Positions 27,259 to 34,271 of a stretch of DNA of 34,271 nucleotides are shown here, in pieces. This DNA is from Nocardia lijiangensis NBRC 108240. GTDB lineage: Bacteria; Actinomycetota; Actinomycetes; Mycobacteriales; Mycobacteriaceae. Made by a program: the position numbers and the translations under genes. The notes under the pieces were generated by a model. That model ran no database searches, was not told where the DNA came from, and was given only the letters and a program-made list of their open reading frames with translations. The DNA lies in assembly GCF_001613045.1 (NCBI RefSeq), contig NZ_BDBP01000105.1, positions 1-34,271 of the forward strand, given 5' to 3'. How positions within the stretch are numbered: the first letter of the stretch is position 1; the number at the start of each line of letters is the position of its first letter.

Positions 27259-27990
27259 TCAGCGCACCGCGGCCAGCGCCTCGGGCAGGGTGAACCTGCC
27301 CGCGTACAGCGCCTTGCCGACGATCGCACCCTCGACGCCCTCGGGCACCAGACCGGAGATGGCGACCAGATCCTCGACGGTGGACACGCCGCCGGAGGCG
27401 ACCACCGGCGCGTCGGTGGCCGCGCACACGTCGCGAAGCAGGTCCAGGTTCGGGCCGGTCAGCGTGCCGTCCTTGGTGACGTCGGTGACCACGTAGCGCG
27501 AGCAGCCGTCGCGTTCCAGGCGCTCGAGCACCTCCCACAGGTCGCCGCCGTCGCTGACCCAGCCGCGGCCGCGCAGCCGGTGCTCGCCGTCGATGATGCG
27601 CACGTCGAGGCCGACCGCGATGCGCTCACCGTGCTTCGCGATGGCGCTGGCGCACCACACCGGGTCCTCCAGCGCGGCGGTGCCCAGGTTGACGCGGGCG
27701 CAGCCGGTGGCGAGCGCCGCCTCGAGGGATGCGTCGTCACGGATGCCGCCGGATAGCTCGACTTGCACGTCGAGCTCGCCGACCACCTCGGCCAGCAGTT
27801 CGCGGTTGGAGCCGCGGCCGAACGCCGCGTCCAGATCGACCAGGTGCACCCATTCCGCGCCCGCCTGCTGCCAAGCCAGTGCGGCGTCGCGAGGCGAGCC
27901 GTAGCTGGTCTCGCTGCCCGCCTCCCCCTGCACGAGGCGCACGGCCTCTCCATTGGCGACATCGACGGCAGGTAGTAGCACAAGACTCAC
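27259..27990 (-). CDS. hisA: PriA: bifunctional HisA/TrpF isomerase
   Basis: The 243-residue TIM barrel isomerises ProFAR in histidine synthesis, and in actinobacteria usually also PRA in tryptophan synthesis. Catalytic D10 (LLPAVD) and D174 (VTKDG) are present, as are the positions R18, R142 and W144. The last three correspond to the Arg19, Arg143 and Trp145 that M. tuberculosis PriA uses to switch between the two substrates. I prefer GTG 27990, which gives the family start MSLVLLPAVDV and lies 7 bases after TATGCT; ATG 28002, with GGGGAG upstream, is the alternative. It is the first his gene after the inserted MarR/lipoprotein pair. Confidence 0.94.
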   Translation of the reverse strand: MSLVLLPAVDVANGEAVRLVQGEAGSETSYGSPRDAALAWQQAGAEWVHLVDLDAAFGRGSNRELLAEVVGELDVQVELSGGIRDDASLEAALATGCARVNLGTAALEDPVWCASAIAKHGERIAVGLDVRIIDGEHRLRGRGWVSDGGDLWEVLERLERDGCSRYVVTDVTKDGTLTGPNLDLLRDVCAATDAPVVASGGVSTVEDLVAISGLVPEGVEGAIVGKALYAGRFTLPEALAAVR

Positions 27991-27997
27991 TCCGAGC

Positions 27998-28003
27998 AGC
28001 ATA
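27998..28003 (-). promoter_or_regulatory. Possible -10 for hisA
   Basis: TATGCT (TANNNT) on the minus strand is 7 bases before GTG 27990. It would restart transcription of the distal his genes after the insertion, but overlaps an alternative ATG. Confidence 0.35.
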
Positions 28004-28052
28004 GTCGGCCACTCCCCGGACCCCACCTCCGGCCTGCGGAAACGCGCCCCGG

Positions 28053-28505
28053 TCAGGATCGCGAGTGATCGTCCAGGATGCGGGTGAGCAGACCGACCAG
28101 TTGCAGGCGCTCGGCGGCCGAGAGCGCGGCAAGCAACTCGTCCTGCGCGGTGTCGAGGCGCGCGTCCAGGTCGTCGAGATGGCGCCCGCCGGGGCGGGTG
28201 AGGGTGACGATGTTGCGGCGGCGATCGCCGGGGTCGGGGCTGCGTTCCACGAAGCCGCGGTCGGCCAGGTCGTTGAGGGCCGCGACGATGTCGCTGCGGT
28301 CGATGCGGGTGCGGCGGCCGAGATCGGCCTGGCTCGCGGGACCGAACTCGCGCAAGGTCACGAGCAAGGCGTAGTGGTGTCTGCGCGAGCCGGTGTCCTC
28401 CAGCGCCCGTTCCGATGCCCGGTCGGCCACCAAGGCCACCTGGTTGATGAGCCGGGTGGGCAGCGCACGCAGCCTGCCCGCAACACCCTCGTGCGCGATC
28501 TCCAT
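28053..28505 (-). CDS. MarR family transcriptional regulator within the his cluster
   Basis: The 150-residue winged-helix protein shows QADLGRRTRIDRSDIVAALN as recognition helices, then a wing with PDPGDRRRNIVTLT, typical of MarR proteins. The N-terminus (LPTRLINQVALVADR) and C-terminal helices form the dimer region. The ATG at 28503-28505 has no ribosome binding site but a TAGATT hexamer 6 bases upstream. It is divergent from a SnoaL-like lipoprotein gene across 101 bases that hold three palindromes, which are the likely binding sites. It probably represses itself and the lipoprotein gene until a ligand binds; the ligand is unknown. Confidence 0.9.
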   Translation of the reverse strand: MEIAHEGVAGRLRALPTRLINQVALVADRASERALEDTGSRRHHYALLVTLREFGPASQADLGRRTRIDRSDIVAALNDLADRGFVERSPDPGDRRRNIVTLTRPGGRHLDDLDARLDTAQDELLAALSAAERLQLVGLLTRILDDHSRS

Positions 28506-28511
28506 GGCACC

Positions 28512-28517
28512 AATCTA
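28512..28517 (-). promoter_or_regulatory. -10 element for a leaderless MarR transcript
   Basis: TAGATT (TANNNT) on the minus strand is 6 bases before the ATG at 28505. The first 15-bp palindrome begins 12 bases further upstream, where a repressor would block RNA polymerase. Confidence 0.5.
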
Positions 28518-28528
28518 GCAACCCACTT

Positions 28529-28583
28529 GTTGGCGTGACCCACATTTGTTATCGTTGGCGTCATCAACGTTGGAGTGACCAAC
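28529..28583. promoter_or_regulatory. Three near-identical 15-bp palindromic operators
   Basis: The sites are GTTGGCGTGACCCAC (28529-28543), GTTGGCGTCATCAAC (28554-28568) and GTTGGAGTGACCAAC (28569-28583). Each has 5-base half-sites GTTGG and (near-)CCAAC around a 5-base centre. Sites 2 and 3 touch; sites 1 and 2 start 25 bp apart. They lie between the divergent MarR and lipoprotein genes. Confidence 0.75.
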
Positions 28584-28606
28584 AATTGACGCGAAAGGCA
28601 CTCGCC

Positions 28607-29128
28607 ATGAAGAAGATCCGCCTCGCCCTCCCGCTCGCCCTGTTGCCGATCGCCGCGCTGGCCGCCTGCTCGTCCACCGCGACGGCGGACGACACCGAAC
28701 GGCACGAAATCCGGGAACTGCTGGACCGCAACCGCATCACCGCGCTCGTCGACCGCCTCGGCCGCGTGCTGGACGAAGGTGCTTTCGAGGACTTCCGTGA
28801 GATCTACACCGCCGACGCCAGCGCCACCACGCCCGGCGGCACCGCGCGGGGCGTCGACGCGATGATCGCCCAGGCCGGGCGCAGCCACTCCGCCGACAAG
28901 CGGATCCAGCACTTCATCAGCAATGTGATCGTCGATCTGCGCGGTGACACCGCCGCCGTGCGCGCCAACCTGCTGGCCACCTTCGCGCCGGTGGTCGAGG
29001 CCACGCTCACCGAGCCGAAGTACACCCTCGGCGAGATCTACAGCTTCGACGCCGTGCGGACGGCCGAGGGCTGGCGCCTTTCCCGGGTGCAGAGCACCCC
29101 ACAGTGGGCGATCGGCACCCGCTTCTGA
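28607..29128 (+). CDS. SnoaL-like (NTF2-fold) lipoprotein
   Basis: The 173-residue protein has a signal peptide MKKIRLALPL... ending in the lipobox LAAC (Cys21), so it is anchored outside the membrane. The mature domain fits the SnoaL-like family: an initial helix HEIREL, LVDRLGRVLDEGAFEDFREIY, then curved strands including NVIVDLRGDTAAVRANLLATF and a final strand with GWRLSRVQ. Cytoplasmic relatives are dehydratases or isomerases, but a secreted one may bind small molecules. ATG 28607 has AAAGG 8 bases upstream; the in-frame ATG at 28535 lies inside the operators and is rejected. It is divergent from, and probably controlled by, the MarR protein. Confidence 0.85.
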   Translation: MKKIRLALPLALLPIAALAACSSTATADDTERHEIRELLDRNRITALVDRLGRVLDEGAFEDFREIYTADASATTPGGTARGVDAMIAQAGRSHSADKRIQHFISNVIVDLRGDTAAVRANLLATFAPVVEATLTEPKYTLGEIYSFDAVRTAEGWRLSRVQSTPQWAIGTRF

Positions 29129-29169
29129 GCCCCGCGAGAACCCGAGGGCAGACCAGCGTCCATCGCGAA

Positions 29170-29201
29170 CGCGCCGCTCAGGACATTCCCCGAGCGGCGC
29201 G
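29170..29201. terminator. Bidirectional hairpin between lipoprotein gene and hisH
   Basis: Positions 29170-29179 and 29192-29201 form a perfect 10-bp stem with a 12-base loop between the convergent ends of the two genes. It would isolate the inserted pair from the promoter-proximal his genes. Confidence 0.65.
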
Positions 29202-29210
29202 AGGCCGGGA

Positions 29211-29846
29211 TCAGAGCGAGTCGATCCAGTTGCGCAGAAGATGGGCGCCCGCGTCGCCGGACTTCTCCGGGTGGAACTGGGTCGCGGACAGGGCGCCGTT
29301 CTCGACGGCGGCCAGGAACGGGACGCCGTGCTCGGCCCAGGTCAGCTTCGGGGAGGCGAAGTGCTCGCTCGGGGGAAGGTCCCAGGTCTGGGCGGCGTAG
29401 GAGTGCACGAAGTAGAACCGGGTGTCGGCGTCCATGCCTTTGAACAGCACGCTGTCGGACGGGGCCGACACGGTGTTCCACCCCATGTGCGGCAGCACCG
29501 GGGCCGACAACCGCTCCACCACGCCGGGCCATTCGGCGCACCCGTCGGTCTCCACGCCGAACTCCACGCCGCGCTCGAACAGGATCTGCATGCCGACGCA
29601 GATGCCGAGCACCGGACGGCCGCCCGCCAGGCGCTGGCCGATGATCCGCTCGCCGCGCACCGCGCGCAGCCCCGCCATGCAGGCCGCGAACGCCCCGACG
29701 CCGGGCACGACGAGTCCGTCGGCCGACAGCGCGATCTGCGGGTCGGCGGTCACCTCGACACGGGCGCCCGCCCGGACCAGCGCCCGCTCCGCGGAATGCA
29801 GATTGCCGGAGCCGTAGTCCAGCAGGGCGACGGATTTCGTTGTCAC
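29211..29846 (-). CDS. hisH: Imidazole glycerol phosphate synthase glutaminase subunit
   Basis: The 211-residue class I glutamine amidotransferase releases ammonia from glutamine for HisF. The nucleophile is in GICVGMQILFERG, and the His and Glu of the triad are in FHPEKSG near the C-terminus. GTG 29846 overlaps the hisB stop (GTGA). It is the last his gene before the inserted MarR/lipoprotein pair, so it is separated from hisA and its partner hisF by about 1.2 kb of unrelated genes. Confidence 0.95.
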   Translation of the reverse strand: MTTKSVALLDYGSGNLHSAERALVRAGARVEVTADPQIALSADGLVVPGVGAFAACMAGLRAVRGERIIGQRLAGGRPVLGICVGMQILFERGVEFGVETDGCAEWPGVVERLSAPVLPHMGWNTVSAPSDSVLFKGMDADTRFYFVHSYAAQTWDLPPSEHFASPKLTWAEHGVPFLAAVENGALSATQFHPEKSGDAGAHLLRNWIDSL

Positions 29847-30475
29847 AGCGTTCCCTTCGTCGACGGCACGCCGCTCACCCGCGGGTCGAGTTCGACGGCG
29901 GCCCGCAGCGCCCGCGCCACGGCCTTGAACTCGGCCTCCGTGATGTGGTGCTGATCGCGGCCGTAGAGCACCCGCACGTGCAGCGCGATGCGGGCGTTCA
30001 GCGCGATCGACTCGAAAACGTGCCGGTTGAGGACGGTGGAATACGGCGCGCCCGGCTCGGAGCGGCCGCGCACGGGACTGCCCGGAATCACCGCGTGCAG
30101 CAGGTGTTCCGGTTCGCCGGTGTGCACGCAGTACGGCCGCCCTGACACGTCGACCGCCGCGTGCGCGAGGGTCTCGTCCATCGGGATGAAGGCGTCGCCG
30201 AAGCGCCGGATGCCGGACTTGTCGCCCAGCGCCTTGCCGAGCGCCTGCCCGAACACGATCGCGGTGTCCTCCACCGTGTGGTGCGCCTCGATCTCGACGT
30301 CGCCCTCGGCGCGCACGGTCAGGTCGAAGCTGGCATGCGCGCCCAGCGCGGTGAGCATGTGGTCGTAGAACGGGACGCCGGTGGAGATCTCGGTCTTGCC
30401 GGTGCCGTCCAAGTCCAGCTCGACGACGATGCTGGATTCCTTGGTGATGCGCTCGACCCGCGCGGTCCTGTTCAT
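29843..30475 (-). CDS. hisB: Imidazoleglycerol-phosphate dehydratase
   Basis: The 210-residue manganese enzyme dehydrates imidazole glycerol phosphate. Its two metal-binding motifs are EAHHTVEDTAI and DQHHITEAEF, with FYDHMLTALGAHASFDL near the start. I choose ATG 30475 because GGAGGA lies about 8 bases upstream. The in-frame ATG at 30499 overlaps the hisC stop as ATGA and would add eight residues, so it remains possible. A short insert (PVRGRSEPG) before YSTVLNRHVFES makes it slightly longer than the M. tuberculosis protein. It has no fused phosphatase domain. Confidence 0.95.
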   Translation of the reverse strand: MNRTARVERITKESSIVVELDLDGTGKTEISTGVPFYDHMLTALGAHASFDLTVRAEGDVEIEAHHTVEDTAIVFGQALGKALGDKSGIRRFGDAFIPMDETLAHAAVDVSGRPYCVHTGEPEHLLHAVIPGSPVRGRSEPGAPYSTVLNRHVFESIALNARIALHVRVLYGRDQHHITEAEFKAVARALRAAVELDPRVSGVPSTKGTL

Positions 30476-30495
30476 CGGTGCTTCCTCCACGGGGT

Positions 30496-31629
30496 TCATC
30501 GGGGCGTGAGTTCGGTGCCGACCAGTTCCCGGCTGACGCGCAGGAACTCGTCGTTCTCGGCGGCCAGGCCGATGGTCGCGCGCAGGTAGCCGGGAATGCC
30601 GACGTCGCGGATGAGCACGCCGCGGTCGAGATACCGCTGCCAGGTGCGCGGGGCGTCGGCGAACCGGCCGAACAGCACGAAGTTGGCGTCGCTCGGCACC
30701 ACCTCGAAGCCCATCTCGCGCAGGGCGGACGCGACCCGCTCGCGCTGCGCCGCCAATTCCGCGACGCTGCCGAGGGTTTCGTCGGCGTGCCGCAGGGCCG
30801 CGCGCGCGGCGGCCTGAGTGACCACCGACAGGTGGTAGGGCAGCCGCACCAGCAGCATCGCGTCGATCACCGCGGGCGCGGCGACCAGGTAGCCGAGGCG
30901 GCCACCCGCGAAGGCGAAGGCCTTGCTCATGGTGCGGCTCACCACCAGCTTGGCCGGGAACCGGTCGATCAGCGCGATCGCGCTCGGTGCCGCCGAGAAT
31001 TCGCCGTAGGCCTCGTCGACCACCACGATGCCGGGCGCCGCGTCCAGGATCCCCACCAGCTCGTCCTGCGGAATGCTGTGCCCGGTGGGGTTGTTCGGGC
31101 TGGTCACGAAGACCACGTCGGGCCTGCGTTCGGCGATGGCCGCCAGCGCGTAGTCGATGTCGAGGGAGAAATCGGCGTTGCGTTTGGCCTCGACCCACTC
31201 GGTGTCGATGCCCTCGGAGATGATCGGGTGCATCGAGTAGGAGGGCACGAAACCCAGTGCGCTGCGGCCGGGTCCGCCGAAGGCCTGCAACAGCTGCTGC
31301 AGGATCTCGTTGGAGCCGTTGGCGGCCCAGACGTTCGAGGTGTCGACCGCGACACCGGTCTGGCGGCCGAGGTAGGCCGCCAGGTCGGCGCGCAGCGCCA
31401 CCGCATCACGATCCGGGTAGCGGTGCAGGTCGGCGGCCGCGGCCCGGATGGACTCGGCGACGTCGTCGACGAGCGCGCGGCTCGGCGGGTGCGGATTCTC
31501 GTTGGTGTTCAGCTGCACCGGGACGGTCAATTGCGGTGCGCCGTATGGCTTCTTGCCGCGCAGGTTCTCGCGCAGCGGCAGGTCGTCCAGCCCGATGGCC
31601 GACCCGGGCGCGGTGAGCTGACCGGTCAT
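30496..31629 (-). CDS. hisC: Histidinol-phosphate aminotransferase
   Basis: The 377-residue PLP enzyme converts imidazole acetol phosphate and glutamate to histidinol phosphate. It has NTNENPHPPS for substrate binding, GSNEILQQL, SPNNPTGH, VVVDEAYGEF and the PLP lysine in SRTMSKAFAFAGGRLGY. The ATG at 31629 overlaps the hisD stop (ATGA). The longer frame upstream is a shadow of hisD. Length is normal. Confidence 0.95.
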   Translation of the reverse strand: MTGQLTAPGSAIGLDDLPLRENLRGKKPYGAPQLTVPVQLNTNENPHPPSRALVDDVAESIRAAAADLHRYPDRDAVALRADLAAYLGRQTGVAVDTSNVWAANGSNEILQQLLQAFGGPGRSALGFVPSYSMHPIISEGIDTEWVEAKRNADFSLDIDYALAAIAERRPDVVFVTSPNNPTGHSIPQDELVGILDAAPGIVVVDEAYGEFSAAPSAIALIDRFPAKLVVSRTMSKAFAFAGGRLGYLVAAPAVIDAMLLVRLPYHLSVVTQAAARAALRHADETLGSVAELAAQRERVASALREMGFEVVPSDANFVLFGRFADAPRTWQRYLDRGVLIRDVGIPGYLRATIGLAAENDEFLRVSRELVGTELTPR

Positions 31630-32963
31630 GACAGGGTCTCGAATCGCACCGTGACGGCCTGGCCGTGCGCGGGCAGATCCTCGGCGTTGGCGAGCGCGAC
31701 CACGTGCCCGGCCACATCCTTCAGCGCCGCCTCGGTGTACTCGACGACGTGGATGCCGCGCAGGAAGGTCTGCACGCTCAGCCCCGAGGAGTGCCGGGCG
31801 CAGCCCGCGGTGGGCAGCACGTGGTTCGAGCCCGCGCAGTAGTCGCCGAGGCTCACCGGCGCGTACGGGCCGACGAACACCGCGCCCGCGCTGCGCACCC
31901 GGCCCGCGACCGCGGCCGCGTCGGCGGTCTGGATCTCCAGGTGCTCGGCCGCGTAGGCGTTCACCACGCGCAGGCCCTGCTCGATGTCGTCGACGAGGAC
32001 GGTGCCGGACTGCTTGCCGGTCAACGCCTCTCGCACCCGGTGCCCGTGCTTGACCACCGTCATCTGGGTGCTCAGCGCGACATCCACCGCGTCGGCGAGT
32101 TCGGCGCTGTCGGTGACGAGCACGCTGGCCGCGAGCACGTCGTGCTCGGCCTGGCTGATCAGGTCGGCCGCCACGTGCGCCGGGTCGGCGGTGGCGTCGG
32201 CCAGGATGGCGATCTCGGTCGGACCCGCCTCGGCGTCGATGCCGACCAGGCCGCGGCACAGCCGCTTGGCGGCGGTGACGTAGATGTTGCCGGGACCGGT
32301 GATCAGGTCCACCGGCTCGAGCTCGGTGCCGTCGGTGTCGACGCCGCCGTAGGTGAGCAGCGCGACGGCCTGCGCGCCGCCGACCGCCCACACCTCCTCG
32401 ACGCCGAGCAGTTGCGCGGCCGCCAGGATGGTCGGGTGCGGGAGCCCGCCGAACTGGGCCTGCGGCGGCGAGGCCACCACCAGCGAGCCGACGCCCGCGG
32501 TCTGGGCGGGCACCACGTTCATCACGACGCTGGACGGGTAGACGGCATTGCCGCCCGGCACGTACAGCCCGACCCGTTCCACCGGCACCCAGCGTTCGGT
32601 CACCGTGCCGCCGGGCACCACCTGGGTGGTGGTGTCGGTGCGCCGCTGATCGGCGTGCACCGCGCGGGCCCGCGCGATCGACTCCTCGAGCGCAGCGCGC
32701 ACCGCGGGATCCAGCTCGTCGAGCGCCTTGACCAGCTCGGCGGCCGGGACGCGCACGGTCGCGGGAATCACGCCGTCGAACCGCTCGCCGAACTCGAGCG
32801 CCGCCGAGACACCGTGATCCCGGACCGCCTCCACCACCGGCCGCACCTGATGCAGCACCGAGTCCACGTCGACTCCCCCGCGCGGCAGCGCGGAGCGCAG
32901 CTCGGCAGCGGAAGGAGTACGACCGCGCAAGTCGACGCGGGCGAGCTCGATGCGGGATGTCAT
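31626..32963 (-). CDS. hisD: Histidinol dehydrogenase
   Basis: The 445-residue zinc enzyme oxidises histidinol to histidine in two NAD-dependent steps, the last of the pathway. Signatures are the YVPGGNAVYPSSVVMNVVPA segment, DLITGPGNIYVTAAKR, GPTEIAILAD, EHDVLAAS and the catalytic HVLPTAGCARHSSGLS. ATG 32963 has AAGGA 11 bases upstream. A TAGGCT hexamer at 33022-33017 suggests a promoter with a leader of about 45 bases. It is the first gene of the his operon. Confidence 0.96.
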   Translation of the reverse strand: MTSRIELARVDLRGRTPSAAELRSALPRGGVDVDSVLHQVRPVVEAVRDHGVSAALEFGERFDGVIPATVRVPAAELVKALDELDPAVRAALEESIARARAVHADQRRTDTTTQVVPGGTVTERWVPVERVGLYVPGGNAVYPSSVVMNVVPAQTAGVGSLVVASPPQAQFGGLPHPTILAAAQLLGVEEVWAVGGAQAVALLTYGGVDTDGTELEPVDLITGPGNIYVTAAKRLCRGLVGIDAEAGPTEIAILADATADPAHVAADLISQAEHDVLAASVLVTDSAELADAVDVALSTQMTVVKHGHRVREALTGKQSGTVLVDDIEQGLRVVNAYAAEHLEIQTADAAAVAGRVRSAGAVFVGPYAPVSLGDYCAGSNHVLPTAGCARHSSGLSVQTFLRGIHVVEYTEAALKDVAGHVVALANAEDLPAHGQAVTVRFETLS

Positions 32964-33016
32964 GTCGGTGTCGATCCTTGTCTCCAGCTGGTCACAACAG
33001 GAAAGTTGCCGCTACC

Positions 33017-33022
33017 AGCCTA
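33017..33022 (-). promoter_or_regulatory. Putative -10 of the his operon promoter
   Basis: TAGGCT (TANNNT) on the minus strand lies about 54 bases before the hisD ATG. I see no His-rich leader peptide or T-box pattern between it and hisD. Confidence 0.4.
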
Positions 33023-33120
33023 GTGGACGCAAACGAACGCCAGTCCGTCGCCAGCCCGGGTACGGCCGCAGCCGAGGCGGGGCGTGGCGGGATTCACCGG
33101 TGATCGGGGATCCCGGCGCG

Positions 33121-33717
33121 TCAGCGGCGGCGCAGCTCGGCCACTCCGTCGCCTTCGAGTTCGTCGAGCACCGCGGTGCGGCCGGCGACGGCCATTACCA
33201 GCGCCTCGGCGCAACCGCGCACCTCCAGCCCGCTACCGCGTGCCCAGTCCAGGTCGGTGGCCACCAGCCGGAGCCCCTTGCTGCGGCGTCCCGGGTGGGC
33301 GAACGGGTCGGGATGCTCGAGCGCGCGGCGCAGCCGATCGGCCGGGATCGCGCGCATGCGACCGAGCGGGCGGCGAATGTCCTGCTGGTGCACGAACAGG
33401 TCGGCCAGCACCAAGGCGGGGGCGAGCCGAGCGAGCGTGCCCGCGGCGTTCTCGAATTTGTCGATCAACTGGGCCGTCGACAGCGTCCGCGCCTTGTCGA
33501 CCATCCTGTCGTTCATCCCATCGATGGAGAACCCGCACCGGACCGCGAGGCCGCCGTAGGTCAGCGGGGCGACCGTGTCGTACAGCAGGTGCCCGGCCAC
33601 ATCCCGGACCGACCACCCCGCGCACAGCGACGGCGTCTGCCACTCCTCCGCGCGCAGGTCGTGCAGCAACGCGACGAGGTCGGCGCGTTCCTCGGCCAGC
33701 ATCCCCCTGATCTCCAT
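33121..33717 (-). CDS. DinB-fold, maleylpyruvate isomerase family mycothiol-dependent-type enzyme
   Basis: The 198-residue protein has the TIGR03083-type pattern: LHDLRAEEWQTPSLCAGWSV, VRDVAGHLLYD with the first metal histidine, and LFVHQQDIRRPLG with the later histidine. Members of this family have a DinB-like four-helix bundle and a metal site, and some use mycothiol as cofactor in actinobacteria. The substrate is unknown. The ATG at 33717 follows a TAGCCT hexamer by 6 bases, so a leaderless mRNA is likely. It is upstream of hisD on the same strand but 157 bases away, with hisD having its own promoter candidate. Confidence 0.88.
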   Translation of the reverse strand: MEIRGMLAEERADLVALLHDLRAEEWQTPSLCAGWSVRDVAGHLLYDTVAPLTYGGLAVRCGFSIDGMNDRMVDKARTLSTAQLIDKFENAAGTLARLAPALVLADLFVHQQDIRRPLGRMRAIPADRLRRALEHPDPFAHPGRRSKGLRLVATDLDWARGSGLEVRGCAEALVMAVAGRTAVLDELEGDGVAELRRR

Positions 33718-33723
33718 GCCGAA

Positions 33724-33729
33724 AGGCTA
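33724..33729 (-). promoter_or_regulatory. -10 element for a leaderless DinB-family transcript
   Basis: TAGCCT (TANNNT) on the minus strand is 6 bases before the ATG at 33717, in a 46-base gap. Confidence 0.5.
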
Positions 33730-33763
33730 GCGGCGGCAACGCCCCACGCCAACCGCGTGCGGA

Positions 33764-34271
33764 TCAGCGCGTTTCGCTGTCGATCAGCAGGCGGCCGCCG
33801 CCGTCGACGACCCGCAGCACCATCTGCTTGGACTCGCCCTCCACCGTCAGGTTGGCCAGCCGCATGTCCACCGAGCCGTCGGGGTTGTTGGAGCCGGTGG
33901 CGGCGTTGATGCCGGAGAACGTGTCGACGATGCGCGAGCCCCAGTACTCGCGGAACGCCTGTTCCCCGCCGTAGGCCTTCTGCGCCGCCGGGGTGAGCAG
34001 CGACCAGGAGCCGCCGGGGTTGTTGTAGAAGGAGACGATCAGCTGACCGGCCGGTCCCCATTCGACGGTGCCCGCGCTGGGCGTGCGGCCCATCGCCGGG
34101 GCCGTCGTGGTGGCGCGGCCGGTGGCCGTGGCGCTGGCCGACGGCGGATTCGCCTGCGCCGAAGGCGAGTTCGACTCCGACTGGTTCAGGCTGCCGATCA
34201 GCAGCGCGGCCACCGCCACCACCGCACCGACGACACCGCCGATGAGCACCGCGCGGCGCTTGCCGCCCGAG
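33764..34271 (-). CDS. Membrane-anchored extracytoplasmic protein, N-terminus outside window
   Basis: The frame is open to the right edge; the visible start-like GTG at 34249 is preceded in frame by SGGKRRA, so the protein probably begins outside the window. Visible parts are a positively charged end, one hydrophobic helix (VLIGGVVGAVVAVAALLIG), a Ser/Thr/Ala/Pro-rich linker of about 35 residues, and a C-terminal domain of about 105 residues (GQLIVSFYNNPGGSWSLLTPAAQ... to RLLIDSETR). This looks like a single-pass protein with a cytoplasmic N-terminus and an outside domain. I recognise no family. Confidence 0.7.
   Translation of the reverse strand, partial: SGGKRRAVLIGGVVGAVVAVAALLIGSLNQSESNSPSAQANPPSASATATGRATTTAPAMGRTPSAGTVEWGPAGQLIVSFYNNPGGSWSLLTPAAQKAYGGEQAFREYWGSRIVDTFSGINAATGSNNPDGSVDMRLANLTVEGESKQMVLRVVDGGGRLLIDSETR

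Noticed and set aside
28535..28606. Earlier ATG for the SnoaL-like lipoprotein
   Set aside because: It would place coding sequence through the operator array and bury the signal peptide; ATG 28607 has a ribosome binding site and gives a proper lipobox.

Overview
The window is high-GC actinobacterial chromosome, most likely Nocardia or a close relative in the Mycobacteriales. The evidence is gene content and order: hisD-hisC-hisB-hisH, hisA-impA-hisF-hisI, bcp, trpE, a Trp-operon membrane protein, trpC-trpB-trpA, lgt, pyk and tesB, then a PdtaR-type antiterminator. This is the order I know from Mycobacterium tuberculosis (hisD to tesB1, pdtaR nearby). A PriA-type HisA and a DinB-fold enzyme of the mycothiol-dependent type fit the same group. 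Almost all biosynthetic genes lie on the minus strand, so the window reads biologically from right to left.

Right part (about 25-34 kb): a membrane-anchored protein cut by the edge, a DinB/mycothiol-type enzyme, then the histidine operon. The his operon is split between hisH and hisA by a divergent pair, a MarR-type regulator and a SnoaL-like lipoprotein. Three near-identical 15-bp palindromes lie in their shared promoter region. Middle part (12-25 kb): a MarR regulator, a four-helix membrane protein and a PrxQ-type peroxidase on plus. On minus follow trpE, the Trp-associated membrane protein and trpCBA, with an internal promoter and a foldable leader in front of trpC. Then come lgt, a TM2-domain protein, an amino-acid ABC importer pair without its ATPase, pyruvate kinase and acyl-CoA thioesterase II.

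Left part (1-12 kb): three plus-strand genes (two hypotheticals and a low-molecular-weight protein tyrosine phosphatase). Next is a gene-poor 0.9-kb stretch with an imperfect tandem duplication beside a tRNA-Leu(CAA). Then come the ANTAR regulator pdtaR and a branched-chain amino acid ABC transporter operon (livK-livH-livM plus a single protein fusing LivG and LivF through an acidic linker). The end holds a DUF885 protein and a truncated secreted protein.

Biosynthesis is linked across the two pathways: HisA keeps the residues of bifunctional PriA, and no trpF is present here, so this one enzyme probably serves both histidine and tryptophan synthesis. trpD and trpG are also absent from the window. 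A recurring regulatory pattern is a TANNNT hexamer 6 or 7 bases before an ATG/GTG (eight clear genes and one possible), which predicts leaderless mRNAs. Within the operons most junctions are 4-base ATGA/GTGA stop-start overlaps.
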